Assembly: GCF_910596095.1 (NCBI RefSeq)
Contig: NC_056550.1
Coordinates: 15,532,501-15,596,500, forward strand
Direction of reading: 5' to 3'
Origin: Thunnus maccoyii
Taxonomy: Eukaryota; Chordata; Actinopteri; Scombriformes; Scombridae
DNA: 64,000 nt
Both the position numbers and the translations under genes were made by a program. The notes under the pieces were generated by a model. That model did no database searches. It had not been told where the DNA came from and saw only the letters and a list, made by a program, of their open reading frames with translations. This document shows positions 37,506-50,932 of the stretch, in pieces (within the stretch, counting starts at the first letter, position 1; each line of letters starts with the position of its first letter).

Positions 37506-39010
37506 CAAATTTAAAGAAGCAGGAGTTACTTGATCGCCTGGCTGCTGTGTTTGCCCCCCCAACACACACACAAATACACATCACTTCATCTGCTAATTGC
37601 TCTCTGCTGTTTTGTATTTCTGCCTCTTCCTGTTTTCTTCCCCTTTCAATATGCTTTGGTTTTGGAAGCTGAGCCCCTGCCCTGTTTCTCCTCTGTGTAC
37701 ATATACACAGTTATGCACACATAGACTTGCATGTTAACAAACTCACACTAATGGAGACACTCCCTGTCCAGGGCACATCTGGCTCTGTGCGGGCCCCCTT
37801 ACTTCGCGCTCCCCCGTGCAGCATGGCTGGTGCACAGGTGTCACCTAGTCTTCTCCAAGGACAGGGAGTGGCCCTCCAGGAATTCTGGAGTAAAGAAGTA
37901 GAGAAGGTACGACACCCCAGACGTGTTCAATAGGCCTCAACAACACCACACGGAGATAAAGACAGCACCCACCACCCCACCCCACCCCTTGCCCCTAGCC
38001 TCCCAGAGGCCGTGTTGCATAAAGCTGATGTTGGGATCATATTACTGTGGCTATTGAATAAGAAGACTTGCTTCCCAGGGAGTTCACTATGCGCCTTTGG
38101 CTTATTGAGTTGCAGGCAAATGAAAGTGGCTGGGGTCAGTGTGTAAAGGCAAAAGGGGTTTGTTTCTCATGCGTGTGGTGCCATAATATCCCCGTCCAGG
38201 AAATGACTGTGAGACAGGCGCACCCCTCCCAAAGCTGGAGCGGTACCACAGCGCTCTGAACTGGTCTGAACTCCACAACACACAGCCAGCATGCTGTGTA
38301 CTAGTGTGTGTGTGTTTGTACACGTATGCATGTCTGCATGGCTGTGTGTTTAAGTGTGCATATACTGTATGCCACCATACCTCATACCCTGATCGTCGAA
38401 GTTGTCATTGGGAGGACAGACCACAATGGCCCAGCAACTGGAGCCGAAATATAGCTCAGGATTGCTGCTTATCGTACCACAGTTTCCATACGCAAGTCAC
38501 CCCTATTAATCTACCCTCAGCTTGCTGTTAACTGTGTGGGAGAGAGGGGGAGAGAAAGAGAGAGAGATTTCTGGATTTCCTCCCATTCCCTCCTACCCAG
38601 TGGCTTAGAACTGGTGCTGGGTTTTCACCAGTGAGGGAGTAGAACAGACAGATCTCCTGTTGAGTTCAAACGCAGCTATTTTTGAGTTTTGAAAGAAGCT
38701 TGAAGCTGTGGTTGTTTTTCAGTGATACATTTTGATAAAACCTCAAGTCCTGGTGTACACACCTGAGTCTTTCGTTTTGGGCTAAAGTCATTCCTCTTAA
38801 GACTTAAACCCTGACCCGGGGTTTAGGGAGTGGCCAGCAGTGGCCTTTTGTTTGTGCATGTGTGTGCTGAGAAAACCTGGTATTTTAAAGATTTAGGCAG
38901 GTGCCAGTGCTTTGCATTCCTAACCTGACCTTGTGCTCATTTCTGCTGCCTTCAGGGGAGGTCTGTCTCTGCAAAGCTGGTATAGCAGGACTGAATGTGT
39001 GTGCGTCTGT

Positions 39011-39016
39011 GTGACA

Positions 39017-39052
<36 letters not shown>

Positions 39053-39061
39053 TGTGTGTGT
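39011..39061. repeat. (TG)n microsatellite
   Basis: This is a TG tract with CG interruptions in the glis2 intron. Confidence 0.85.
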
Positions 39062-39609
39062 GAATACATGAATACACACCTGCGCATAAATATCTCAAGG
39101 TTTCAACTTTAAACTTTGCCTTTTAGTAGTGCCATAATATCATTTTCATCTGTGTTTAAGAGCATTGTGTTTGATAAGATCACTCTTTGCATGCATGCAG
39201 CTCTACAGTGAAAAGCTCTTAGCATACCTGCATATCCATTACACGCTTACACATTTCAGCTGCCCCAGTAAGGACATTATGCAGAAGCGGAAGCGTCTTT
39301 TAAAAAGTATAGACAGGGAATGCAAAAATGCCAGATATGACAAAGTTATACCACCACAAATATTAGTAGAATTTCATACCAGCCAGCCACTGTTAGAATA
39401 ATGCTAATGTTGGGAGTGAGTCAGCTGGAATGACAGCATTTAGTGTGGGAGTTGCAAAGGACCGTCACTTCCGAAACACAGACCCTATCCAGCAACCCCA
39501 GCAAACCAGACACAGCTGGTTAGTGGGCTGATGAGAGGACAAGAGCTGGGGTGTTGCAACAATTGTGCTCTTTGATCTTCCAGAATCAAATTCATTCAAA
39601 AGTTCCTTC

Positions 39610-40135
39610 AAATCAAGTCAAGTCATGTCAGTTTTATTTATATTATGCCAAATCATAACAGAAGTTACCTCAGGGAATTTTTCATATAGAGCAGGTCTAG
39701 ACCGTGCAATATTATTTACAGAGACCCAACATTCCCCCATCAGCAAGCACTTGGCGACAGCGGCGACAAAAAACTCCCTTTTAACAGGAAGAAACCTCAA
39801 GCAGAACTGGGCTCTAGGCGGCCATCTGCCTTGACCGGTTGGGCTGAAAGAGAAAGAGAGAGGGGGAGAGAGAGAGAGAGCAGGAGGAAAGAGAGCATAG
39901 CACAATGCAAGTTCCACATAAAGATGTATGGTAGTAATAAAAAATAATGATAATAATAATACTAAGACATCGAATAATAATAATAATTGTAGCAGTGGGT
40001 GCTGAGCAGGATCACAGGGTCAGTGGGTGGTTTGCAATCACAGATCCAGATTCTACAGCTCCGGAGGCAGGAATACCTGCAGAAAGCAACAGGACCTTCA
40101 GTACACACACCTCACCACATGCACTCACACCAAAA
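39610..40135. repeat. Fish interspersed repeat
   Basis: The motifs GTCAGTTTTATTTATATTAT, CTTGGCGACAGCGGCGA, AACTCCCTTTTAACAGGAAG and CATCTGCCTTGACCGGTTGG, followed by a GA-rich tract and CAGATCCAGATTCTACAGCT, occur in an order I recognise from many percomorph genomes. There is no coding capacity, and I cannot assign the class. Confidence 0.6.
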
Positions 40136-40445
40136 ACATGTTTACCCCAAAGTAAAATAAACTTGTGAATATGCTGTAAAACGGAGCCGTTAACTTTTAT
40201 CGCTGTACTTTTTCCTCTGTCACCCACCACCAGCTCAGACTGTTTTCCTCCCTTCCTTCATTGGCTTTATTTCTTCTTTTCTTTCTTCCTCCACCTCCCC
40301 TCTTTCCTCTCCTGTTGCTTTTCCTACTGAGCATGGTGTGGTGACGCCCCTGCTTTGCTGGCGAGCCCACTCCAGACCCTGTGATTGCACGCAGGAGTCG
40401 GAGGATTGCATCACTGCCTGTGGGGAGAGGCCACAGGATAGGACT

Positions 40446-40451
<6 letters not shown>

Positions 40452-40480
<29 letters not shown>
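40452..40480. repeat. (GA)n microsatellite
   Basis: This is a pure GA dinucleotide tract in the glis2 intron. Confidence 0.9.
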
Positions 40481-40482
<2 letters not shown>

Positions 40483-40744
40483 GAGATGGGTCCATGAAGG
40501 AGAGGAAGAGAGGAGAGAGTGATGACAGACGATGGGGATATAGCCCAAGGAAGTGAAAAGGAAGTCAAGAGGGAATAGAGCTGAGGGGGATCATGCAAGT
40601 TCATGTTTATATGGAAGTATGGCAGAGCAGTGATGAGAAAGGAGGAGTGAGGGTTAGAGGGAATACATTCAGTAGACTGCAGGAGGTAGAGAGGCCCAAC
40701 AGTTAGTGGGAGGTCAAATCTCCCTAAGTGCAAAGACAAACAGA

Positions 40745-40920
40745 TTCTTCTCTTCTCTTCTCTTCTCTTCTCTTCTCTTCTCTTCTCTTCTCTTCTCTTC
40801 TCTTCTCTTCTCTTCTCTTCTCTTCTCTTCTCTTCTCTTCTCTTCTCTTCTCTTCTCTTCTCTTCTCTTCTCTTCTCTTCCCTTCCCTTCCCTTCCCTTC
40901 CCTTCTCTTCTCTTCTCTCT
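40745..40920. repeat. (TTCTC)n pentanucleotide tandem array
   Basis: About 27 near-perfect TTCTC units are followed by five CCTTC variants and a few more TTCTC units. The result is a strand-asymmetric polypyrimidine/polypurine tract of about 175 bases. The open frames it generates are artefacts of the repeat. Confidence 0.95.
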
Positions 40921-42139
40921 TCCTCTTCTCACGGATGGTGGCAGGCATCCTGCTGCGTTCGCTGGTTCCTGCCGCCCTTTGCTGCGCTATGAAACTGCTA
41001 TGTTGTGAAATGCCCCACGTTATTGTAAGATTACTCACCGCTCTTCAAAGCCTACAGTACCGTTGTGCGAAGTGCCTTAAGCGTTAGTGTTGGGTACGTT
41101 TACTGCTTAAACACTCTGAGTCATCGCCCACTGGGGATTATCTGTTTACTGCTGTTCGCTGTCCTGATACTACAGTTGTAGATTAAAACAGTTTTAGTTG
41201 ATTAAAAACTTATGTGGCCCATCTGATAGTCGGGTTTTGAATGGGAGTAGGTGGGAGAAAAACTAACCAGTGGCTCAAAACACGTGTTCCTACACGTGGG
41301 CCCTCAATCACGTACTGTTCATGTCATATAGCAGCTACAAGGGAGTCTAATAAATTGACTGTGGCTTGGGGGAAGTTTCCTAGCCTCATGCCAATGTACA
41401 GCTACCCCAACCCCCTCCCCACCCCAAACCTTCCTCTTCTCTTTTCATTTGTTCTGTCATAATAGTTTGGATGATTGCTTTTATTGCAGAACAGATTTTC
41501 TAATGATATTTCCACACTGAGGCACACTTTGTCCTCTTCTAATTAATTACAGGATCAAAAACAAATCTCAAGAGCTTTGCTTAAAGATGCACTCGGCATT
41601 AGATGTTTCATGATTCAAGTTTACAGATGTAGTCAAATTCTTATTCGCAAAAGGCAAGCATTATTATACTGGCTTGATAACGCATGCTTCCCTGAAACCC
41701 ACTCATCATCCTTTCAGCCATCCATCCGCACCCCTCCCCTCCCCTCCCCTTCCTACCAAGAGTCGAGTCAGGTCACTGTGTCGTGCGATAATCCCAGGTT
41801 TAGCAGGCCATAAGGCTTACTGACACAATGTGAAATCTCAGTCAGATGGCTGTTTATAGATCGTTCATGGCCTAATCTCACTCAATGGCAGACTGAGCGG
41901 AATTGCTGCTCCGTTGTCAGGTCTGTCTGAAATGCTATTAAGATGCAGGGTCTGCTGGAGTTTTTGCTCTCAAATTTAAAATATATAACACTGACAGTCT
42001 GTCTCTGATGTTTAATTCATCCTAGTCTGAGTTTAATATCCACAGTGCTGTCGATAGTGTAGTCTATGCAATGTTTTTTTTATGCACAGTTGCAAAAAGG
42101 TCTTAATACTGTGGGTTTAAAATGCATGTTTTCATTTGT

Positions 42140-42457
42140 CAGTTCTTTTCATTATCAATTAATTGATTGAACTGTTTAGTCTATAAAATGTCAATAAGAG
42201 TGACAAATATCATAATAAAATCCCAGAAGTGACATTTTCAAATGTCTTGTCTGACCAACCAACAGTCCAAAAGCCAACAACACTGAATTTATACTAATGT
42301 AAAACAGAGAAAAGCAGCAAATCTTCATATTTGAGAAGCTGTAACCGGCATTTTTGCTTGAAATCTGATGTAAACAATTAATTGATTAATTTAATGTTCA
42401 TTTCCAACACATTTTTCGTCAATCAGTTCATTGACTAATTGTTTCAGCTGGGTTGCA
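42140..42457. repeat. Interspersed fish repeat copy
   Basis: It shares TTCATTATCAATTAATTGATT, GTCTATAAAATGTC and GACTAATTGTTTCAGCTGGG blocks with the copy at 47151-47480. It belongs to the same family as the interrupted copy in tfap4 intron 1. Confidence 0.6.
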
Positions 42458-44720
42458 CAGCATCAGATTTCTTTATTCTATAATATTTCATGCTGTCTTT
42501 GTGTGTGGCAACTTTTGCACTATTGTAACTTTTTGTAACATTAGTACATTTAGAATTAAAAAAAAAAAATCATAATCTACTGTGAATGTACAGTTGAAAT
42601 CCAATATTGCAATCCAAAATCTCATTTAAACATACTAAACTGTGTAGCTAAATCTCCCAAAACAGAAGCAAAAACACACATTAAATGAACACAGCGGCGG
42701 CTTGACATGTCAAACGGTTCAGTGTATTCATACCAAAGTTTTGCATCCTAACAAAAAATGTTAATGTTCAACCACAGAGAGATATCGCTTTAAGTGTGTG
42801 CTCTTTCTTTCTCATGTAGCAGTACCCTTTGACAACAAACCGCAAGTGCGACCCGCCCTCCTCGTTCTTGCCTCCCTCCCTCCCTCCTGGCACCTTCCCT
42901 CCCTCCCTGCCCTCTGCCTGGAATTCCTCAGTGTCTGAACACTCTGGCTGGAGGCCATTGGTAGCTCGCTGAGAGGCTTCCTGTTGCACTCTCCTCCTTC
43001 GCTCTGTCTATACCTCCCTTTTTTCTTTCCTTCTCTCCCTCCTTTCACTCCTTTCTCCCCAGCCTCATGTGTTGTCTCAAATCTCTCTCTTCCTTTCTTT
43101 TTCGTTGCATCTTTACCTCTTCGTTTTGCATGCTCACATGCTCTTTAATTTGTTGTTGGTGGTATGTTTCTATTCTCTTGTTTGAACCCTCCGAAGAACA
43201 AGTGATGATCTTGTGTTTATTTCTCCCAGTGTTTGAAGCGTGCGAACGCACGTGTCACTCTGTCTCTGTGTCGCAGCCGTCTTGACTCCAGCTCTCCAAC
43301 AACTGTATTTTTCCTCAATAGCCCTTCCCCATTGGCTCCATGCATGCTGCTATTACATAATCCTGTGTACTATCCAGTGTGCTTTTTTGCAACCATGGGC
43401 AAGAGGAAGGGGGGAGGTTTAGATTGACAGTCAGAGAAAACTGTGTAAGTGAAACTTGAATTAATCTCTTCATCTTGATTACATTCGTTTATCTTGATGA
43501 ACTGATGTGAATGTAGAAAGTAATTTAATGTCGCATAGAAACCGGGGTGGTCGGTGGGACAGTAGTTGGTGAGAGAAGAACGAGATGAGAGTGGAAGAGG
43601 AAAAACAAACTGAAAGAGGAGGCAGAGCGGCGAATGTGAGAGGCAAACAACGGCAAAGAAAGAATAAAAGGATAGAGAGAGAAAGAGAGAAAGAGGGAAT
43701 GAGAGGCCCAGAGGAGGAGGAGGAGGAGTGGAAACTGAGGTTTCCTGTCTGAGGAGGCGGCTGGCTGAGGAGGACAGAGGCAGGAAAAAAAAAAAAATCT
43801 CTCAGCTGTGTGTGTGTTTGTGTGTTGGGTGATCCATCAGGGCTGCGGGGTGGAGGGTGTATGCGAGGGCTGTGGCTCAGGGGTGTATGTGTCAGCGGAG
43901 GTGGGGTCACTTGCGGCTATTACCTCAAGAAACGTCAGCAATGACATGACTGAGAACGAAAGAGTGATCTTTTTTGGGCCTGTTGTCTTATGTCCCAAAC
44001 AAACATGCAGTCAATTGGATATTAAGCTGCCTTACAGTAGGTCATACACCACTGGTAGCCAATGTAATGTCTCACTTTTGTCTAATTGTTTTTATCAAAG
44101 TTCAATAAAACTTGCTGTATCACATCTTTCTCTGATTAATTTCACTTTGATATGAGTTCAGTTGTTGTAAATCTGGCTATTAAGGAAAATTGCAAATGGT
44201 AATTGCTTTACTTTGAAGCGTACAATTGCTTGGATCATTTTGATCTGATTATTCACATAGTATTTTGTGTAAAAACCTGCTTGAAATGTGCCAACTTTGT
44301 TTATTCCTCCTCGGCCTTACAGATGTAGAGCCCAAATGCCAGAGGTCAGAGTTCACACCACACCCATCCCACACTCGGTCACCTTTGACCCTGTCCTTCC
44401 CACCTGGTGGATGGAAAAACCAGCAGGTCTAGACACGATGCACACTGCAATTGCAGCTCTTTAAAACCACAGAATTACCAATTGTAATGGAAACATATTT
44501 ACTAAACAGGGGCTGTTAACTTTAAATGTGGTCAAAGCAATGTTGCACTAAAGACTCACCGTGGCAGTGGGTGTATTTCATAGGATATCTTTTCTTTATT
44601 TGGTCACCTTTTAATGCAGTAACCTAGATTTGACAATCATGTTCCATCTCTGATATTGAGAAGAGTTTATGATTGAAAAGGTGGGACCTAAATTTATAAC
44701 AGTTATTATAGAAACCCTTA

Positions 44721-45013
44721 GAGCTGGCAGATACCAATATTGATATTTGAGAGTTTAAAAATCTGATATTTCTGAACATAAACAATGAGGATCCCTTAAA
44801 TTTGGCATCAAAGAATTGTGACCAAAATATGTACCAAGCAGGACATTTTTTAATAAACTTTTAAAATGATAATGGAGACACTAATTATAAATTATCGCAA
44901 ACCTATGATTAGCATTTCTGCACTGCAACTTCTAGTTACTTTTCAGCCAGCATATACAATACACTGATATCTGTGATAAATTAACAGCAGCCAGTAATAT
45001 CGAGCTGGCAGAT
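44721..45013. repeat. Repeat-like segment bounded by a 12-bp direct repeat
   Basis: GAGCTGGCAGAT occurs at both 44721-44732 and 45002-45013. The interior includes ATATTGATATTTG and CACTGATATCTGTGA blocks, reminiscent of fish elements with GATAT-rich ends. The class is unknown. Confidence 0.4.
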
Positions 45014-45655
45014 TTATTGGCCATTCATACCTGTGCTCGACCCCAATTCTGAGGAGTCATGAGGCCAGGACAAGTGGAGCATGATGACCTATTCATAAAA
45101 AAAGATTTATCACATGTCGGCTGTTTTGGTCTTAAAGCTGTTAGTTAGTACACACCTGCGGATGAATGCTTGTTCTCTATAAATGGGGGAACATACCATT
45201 CTTCTGAGGGCTTGTTGGCTGAAGTGTATGAGCATAAGAAAATTAAACCGTAAACTGAGCTCATAGTATATTTTTACAGTGCTGCCATCTCACTCCATAA
45301 ATTGGTCTTAAAACTTTATTACTTTATCAATACTCGCTGATTTCAAAATGATACCACAGCAAGGTCTGCAAGAATCGCTACCTCCCGCATGAAAAGTTTA
45401 ACGCAGTATGATCGTTCATTATTTAAAACAGGAGGTTAAAGCTCTTCAGAATCACAACGATCAAAAGCGTTAGTTGTTAGAAGCGGTCGTTCCCACCATG
45501 TTCTTCTGTGTGTGTGTGTATTTGTGTGTGAGAATGAAAAAGAGAGTGCAAAGAGCCCCAGGGAGAGATGGCTTACCTCCTACAGACCACCTCCCAGGGT
45601 CACAGCAGGAGGGAGATTAAGTTACAGCCAACCTCAGAGGGGGTCACACAAATGT

Positions 45656-45680
45656 ACACACACACACACACACACACACA
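45656..45680. repeat. (CA)n microsatellite
   Basis: This is a CA dinucleotide tract in the glis2 intron. Confidence 0.9.
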
Positions 45681-46253
45681 GAGACACACAATCTCTGAAA
45701 GCCTCACAGATAACAAAATATTACACCACACGATTTATACCCTGCAACATAATCATCTTACACCTCACAGTTTTTATGTTCTCTGATGCTTTTCATTGGC
45801 TCTCATCTCCGCACAATCAGACCGAGCCCAAACACACGATCCCCCTCGGCGCCGATCTCGTCAGATCAGGCGAAAGATCAGTCGTTCGGAGCGGGGTCAA
45901 GGGTCAGTACTGATCCGTGTGAGCCTAGCCTCGGAGCACGGAGGTGTTGAAACACATAGCCCTTCTTTGACCCAATGTCCCCCTCCATTACCTCACCCTC
46001 CAACCTCGACCCATGTTCACCCCCCCCAAACACACACACACACACCCATACTCCATCAAAGATGTTTGGGGCGGCTTCCTAATGTAATAGGGTTGATGTA
46101 GGACTCAGGTGGAAAAAGGGTTATGCAGGGGAATAGGTTGCTAAAGAGGATACACACAAACCTCTCTTTCAGGACTCCTCTTCCTCCTCCACTTCCTCCT
46201 CCCTTCATCCTCACCCTTGTATATCCTCGCTGTGGCCCCCTCGGTCATCCGTC

Positions 46254-46257
<4 letters not shown>

Positions 46258-46289
<32 letters not shown>

Positions 46290-46340
46290 GTTCAGCTGCT
46301 GTAGCCTGTGTTTACTCTGCTAGAGAGAGAGAGAGAGAGG
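46258..46340. repeat. (CT)n and (GA)n tracts in opposite sense
   Basis: A CT tract (about 46258-46287) and a GA tract (about 46323-46339) are separated by about 35 bases. They are mutually complementary and could form a hairpin. Confidence 0.8.
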
Positions 46341-46959
46341 GCCCAGAGAAGGGACAATGCCGCCTTTCAGAGAGACTGTCGACCCCACGGCTGAGCCGAG
46401 GAAGTCTGCATGGGGGCCAGCCAAAACCCCTTCCCCAAACTTCACAGCCATCCGCCACAGAGCTTTACACACACACTCGCATATCACGCAGACGTGCAAA
46501 CCATGCTCTCTCCTTGTCTATGTCATTCTTTCTCTCCGTCTTTCTCACTCTCTTTGTCTCACATTTCCCACAAACCCCTCTCTCAGTGATCGTGGCTGTT
46601 TGGAGGATGTAGTCGAGATCCTGTAACTGCAGTCCAAAATCCACACACTGTGAGTCACTTCCCAGCCAGTCCCAACTTCTAAGAAATAATCGTGATGAGG
46701 GTGGGCTGAGGTGAAATCCAGCTGCAGGGGTTGATTCGCCAGGAGCTGTACTATCCGACTCCACCGGGATCACATTAGCGCGGTATTGACTGCCTTGGGT
46801 ATAGTGGATATTGTAGATATTTTATGACCTGCCGAGATTTGTTGGAAGTTTAAGAGAGTCTCAAGTGAATTATTTTTTTCAGATGTTTGTCACGTTGGTT
46901 GCTTTGCAAAAAGTTGCTACCTAAATTATTTTGGTTTCATACTGAATCTTCTCAAATGT

Positions 46960-47130
46960 GATGATTTAATGCTTTTCCTTGTCATGCATCATAGTAAACT
47001 GAATATATTTGGGTTTTGGACTGTGGTTCAAAACAAAACAAGACATCACCTTTTTTTCAATTTTATTAAAACTGGAATTTACATTATTTTATGGACCAAA
47101 CGAATAATCCAGATAATATTCACAGCCCTA
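46960..47130. repeat. Interspersed fish repeat fragment, reverse orientation
   Basis: It carries ATATTTGGGTTTTGGACTGT and ATGGACCAAACGAATAATCC and ends in CACAGCCCT. This is the opposite orientation to the copy starting 20 bases later. Confidence 0.5.
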
Positions 47131-47150
47131 TTGGAAGTCGTAAAATCTTG

Positions 47151-47480
47151 CTGGGCTGCAACTAGTAATTATTTTCATTATCAATTAAGCTTCAGGTTCT
47201 TTTTATGATTAATTGATTATTTGTTTGGGCTATAAAATGTCAGAAAATGCCTGATACAAGTTCATGATAATGACAAAATGGCTTGTTTGACAATAAATCC
47301 AAAAAAAAGATACTCAGTTTACTGGCGTGTAGATGAAGAAAAGCAAGAAACGCTGACATTTCAGAAGCTGATTTCTCAGCTAATTTTTGGCATTTGTGCT
47401 TGAAAAAAGATTTCCATTATTAATTTATTATCTAATTTGTTTTCTGACAATTGATTAATCGACTAATTGTTTCAACTTTA
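47151..47480. repeat. Interspersed fish repeat copy, forward orientation
   Basis: It starts CTGGGCTGCAACTAGTAATT and ends in a GATTAATCGACTAATTG block, imperfectly inverted ends typical of this family. It has no coding capacity. Confidence 0.6.
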
Positions 47481-48000
47481 ATGTGCTGAAGTGAGCAGAT
47501 CAGTAGAATTAAGATAACCTCATTGAGGGTAAATGCTGGAAATGGTTATTGCATTGGAATCAGCTGAAATATTTACACTCCTGACAACTTAACCTGCAAT
47601 TAAAAGGAAAAAAAGATATAACATTAAAATAAATAACTTGCTTAAACTGATACTTTATTGCAGTGTACTACTAAATTAAACTGCCTCTCCTGCAACATGC
47701 AACAAGCTGAGTGATACAAACAATGCTCTTTATTATATAGGGGAAAGGACACATTTTTATGAGACTGGCTGTTGTTTGAGCAGGAGAGGAATAGCTAGGG
47801 AGACCTGCTTAATAAATTGGAAAAGATGAGCTATACAGTCCGTTATGGAGGTTTAGTAATGGTTTGCACGTGGAGCAGCCGTCTGAGAAAGGCTTTTGTG
47901 TACGGAGACCCCTGTAGTGTCTCTCAGCCTGTCTCACTCTGAGAGATTTAGCATCATATGTTTTGAGGTGCCAGGTCCAAATGGTTGTATATTCTGAGTT

Positions 48001-48110
48001 ATATAATAATAATGATAATAAACTTTATTTACATAGCACCTTTTTTAACAATGTTACAAAGTGCTTTGCAAAAGGGAAATAAAACCAGACATGACAGATA
48101 AAATGAGAAT
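48001..48110. repeat. Short fish repeat fragment
   Basis: ATAATAAACTTTATTTACAT, TAGCACC and ACAAAGTGCTTTGCAAAAG match a repeat segment I recall as widespread in fish genomes. Only a fragment is present. Confidence 0.5.
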
Positions 48111-49854
48111 GAGGCCAGAAGTTTCATATCTGTTTCACATTGTATTTTATAGCATGGATTTTAGTGCTGACGGGAGGCCAGATTTCTGTTTGTTCCCGCA
48201 GTGGATGAGAGTTGGATTTGTAGAAAGGTTAAGCTGATTCCTGGTCTGTGCCTCTGAGTAAGGGGCTTACTCATTTAAAGTGGATGACAGGCGATTTTCT
48301 GCTACTTTCGCCAAACAATAAAGCCAAAACTCTTGGCAGCCTGTGCGGTAGGAGTTACAGTAAGTTAGTGAGACCCACCCAGCCCAGAGGAGAGAGAGAG
48401 AGAGAGAAAGAGGGAGAAACAGAAATGTGGTATTAACCGCAGCTCGTTCTAAATGAGGATCATATCCACTCAGACAGATCTAAACATGTTTATTTTAACA
48501 GCTAATGGCAGTGTTTGCCCGCATAACAATCTCTCTATGGTCAAAATGATCATTAGAGCAACTACCAGTAATACTCCTCCTTTATCATTACACATTTGCA
48601 CTGGGTTTGGTTGATGGAAATGATACATTCATTATGTGTCAAGGTATAATCTACTCCACTGATGTGGTCGCATTAACAGTTAAATCTCTTTGTTTAGCAG
48701 TCTGCACAGGTGAAAATGTAGGACAATGCAGGACTCTGACTTGCATACCAAAACCCGAGTGTTCTTATATTATATCACACCACCACAAATATTATGCAGA
48801 CATTATTAGATGTGAAATAGAGAACCCGAATGTACTCAAGAACCAGTGAGAGCACAAATGGGTCTGTATGCGCTTCATACAGTAGTTGTTACACGGCAAG
48901 ATTATTTAAAGGAAAGGTTCACTTTCTTAGAAGTTAGTCTTGGTTATGAAGAGATCCTTTCTTAGCGTGATTCTGGTGCAAATGTGAAACCTGAGGGGGT
49001 GATGTATTTGTATTTTGTTAGCAACTGGCTGCAGCTTGTTGAAATTGGCTTTTCTAATTCTGTCAATTAGTTCTATAAAAACACCCTTCTCCTAGCATGA
49101 AGCATGCTTCTGTGGGTTTTTCCTTCACAGTGTGTTGTAAGTTATCGCTGACATTTCGGTGTTAAGTCATTCTAAACTGCCCATCAAGATGGACCTGTGG
49201 GTCATGTGCTTGCCACTGTGGTCTGTAATCAGATAAAAACCAAAGCTTATGTGTTCAAACATCTGTTTCTTTGAGTGCATGTGAAGAACATGAGTTATAT
49301 GTGTATGCATCTGTACAGTAAGATCTCACTGATAATGCTATAATGCTGCTCTGTGTGTGTGTATATACAGTATGTTCCTTAGTTTGTATCAGTACGTGTG
49401 TATATTATCATCCTCTTATCTATGGCTGATTGAGTCTGTACATCCCCCCCAGCCCCTCTGGTTGCATATATGAGTGTGTGTGAGCTGGTGGCCATCCCTC
49501 ATTGGACTGGTGAACCTGGTGACCTCCGTGCTCCGTGCCTCCCAGACACAAGGGCTTCTCATGTGGCCCCTGGCCAGTCGCTCTCAAAGCCCACCATTCA
49601 CTACCACCGCGGCTTCTGTGAGAGTGTGTCGGCATGTGTGTGTGTGTGAGGGAGAGGGAGGAAGGGTGAATTTGTTGAAATTACAGTTTGATTAATTACT
49701 TGTGTGTGTGTATGTGTGTTTCTGAAAGTATGACTCTTTTCATAGCATACGCACTACATGTACGCTGGGAGTGTTCCACATGAACTCGAACACAAATGTA
49801 GGACACTCACACTGTGTGTGTGTAGACGGAAAATGCTTTGAGGAGATGTATGTG

Positions 49855-49876
49855 CGTGTGTGTGTGTGTGTGTGTG
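49855..49876. repeat. (TG)n microsatellite
   Basis: This is a TG tract in the glis2 intron, upstream of the first coding exon. Confidence 0.85.
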
Positions 49877-50932
49877 AGCCTGGTGAGAAGGAGCAGTGAA
49901 CCCTAACACATTGTGTTGAGTGGAGAGCTTGGCTATAAACCAGCAGTACTGTACTAGCACCGCCTGTATGTGTCAAGCAGTAAATGCTGGATGGGGAATC
50001 ATAGAATCAGCATTTATTTACATCTGAAATGTTAAAGTCTCTACTTCAGAAATGACCACTTTTTCTGAGGGTGGTTTTGTTGAATATTATTAATCTTTTT
50101 TATGACTGTTCCTGACACCTCATATATGATTTAAATCCTTTAATTAACTGTGGACATCTAGTTGTTTGGGATGAATGTTGAATTCTTTGCATGGTACAAC
50201 ACGCTGATGCTGGGCCAGTCTGCTGGCTGAGGTAGTGGGACTCAAAATGACAGCTAGATGAAGCGTCCTGCCCACAACCCTCAGGCTGGGTCCAGAGGTC
50301 AGTGTGTTTAGAGGAGGGAGGAGGTGGACAGAGTGGGTGCAGCTGGACTTGAAGGCCTGAGGGGGGGTTGCCGGTGGGTCTCAAAGGTCCATGGGGTCTG
50401 AAGGTGCACGCTGTGGGGTTGGAGGTTGGGACTTGGGAGTTGTGATGTGACAGAATGCAAGGGCCAGTGACTGGCCGAGGGGTGGGGTGATGGAGAGCTG
50501 GCGGTGAGGGTGACCATCTGGATTGGATTGTAGACATTCCTCAGGAAGAGTGTGTGAGTAAAGGTCAGGACGGAAAAAGAGGAGGGGGTCACTCAGCTCT
50601 CTACGTGTGTGTATGTGTGTCTGTGTGTGTGTTTATTTTTCTTTGGCTTACTCAGTGTTTCAGTTTGCAATTGTGGTGAGTTTACCATTGTTGGAGAATG
50701 TTTCTTACCCAATGGGATTGTGGAATGTGAAATACTTTGAATAATATTCACGTGGGAAATATCGCAGGTGTGAGAATCTGTCTTCTGAAATCTGTCGCTG
50801 TTTCACACTGGAATGCAGCATTTCATCGTATGTGTGGTTATATGAAGCTATCCTCCACTGGCCCCACTTGGCCTGACTCTGCCCCTCTGTCACTGGATGT
50901 TTGTGCAGGTGGGAGGTCGGAGGGTTGCGGTC

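Larger units (their letters stand above)
31636..50908 (+). other. Large glis2 5' intron, repeats only
   Basis: This 19 kb interval lies between the inferred non-coding exon and the first coding exon of glis2. It holds numerous simple repeats, poly(G) at 37487-37505, the pentanucleotide tract at 40745-40920 and several fish interspersed repeats. No additional exon with clear homology was recognised on either strand. Conserved enhancers may exist but cannot be told apart by eye. Confidence 0.6.

Noticed and set aside
40706..41087. Overlapping open frames of about 100-120 codons on both strands, rich in FSSLL or REEKR
   Set aside because: They are produced wholly by the pentanucleotide repeat, which lacks stops in several phases.
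43479..43910. Minus-strand open frame of 143 codons rich in Pro, Ser and Leu
   Set aside because: Low-complexity pyrimidine-rich DNA without splice signals or family resemblance.
46217..46612. Open frames across the CT and GA tracts near 46.3 kb
   Set aside because: Driven by simple repeats; no homology.
50100..50537. Minus-strand open frame of 145 codons just upstream of glis2
   Set aside because: Biased composition, no recognisable domain, and it lies in the glis2 intron; a chance frame.
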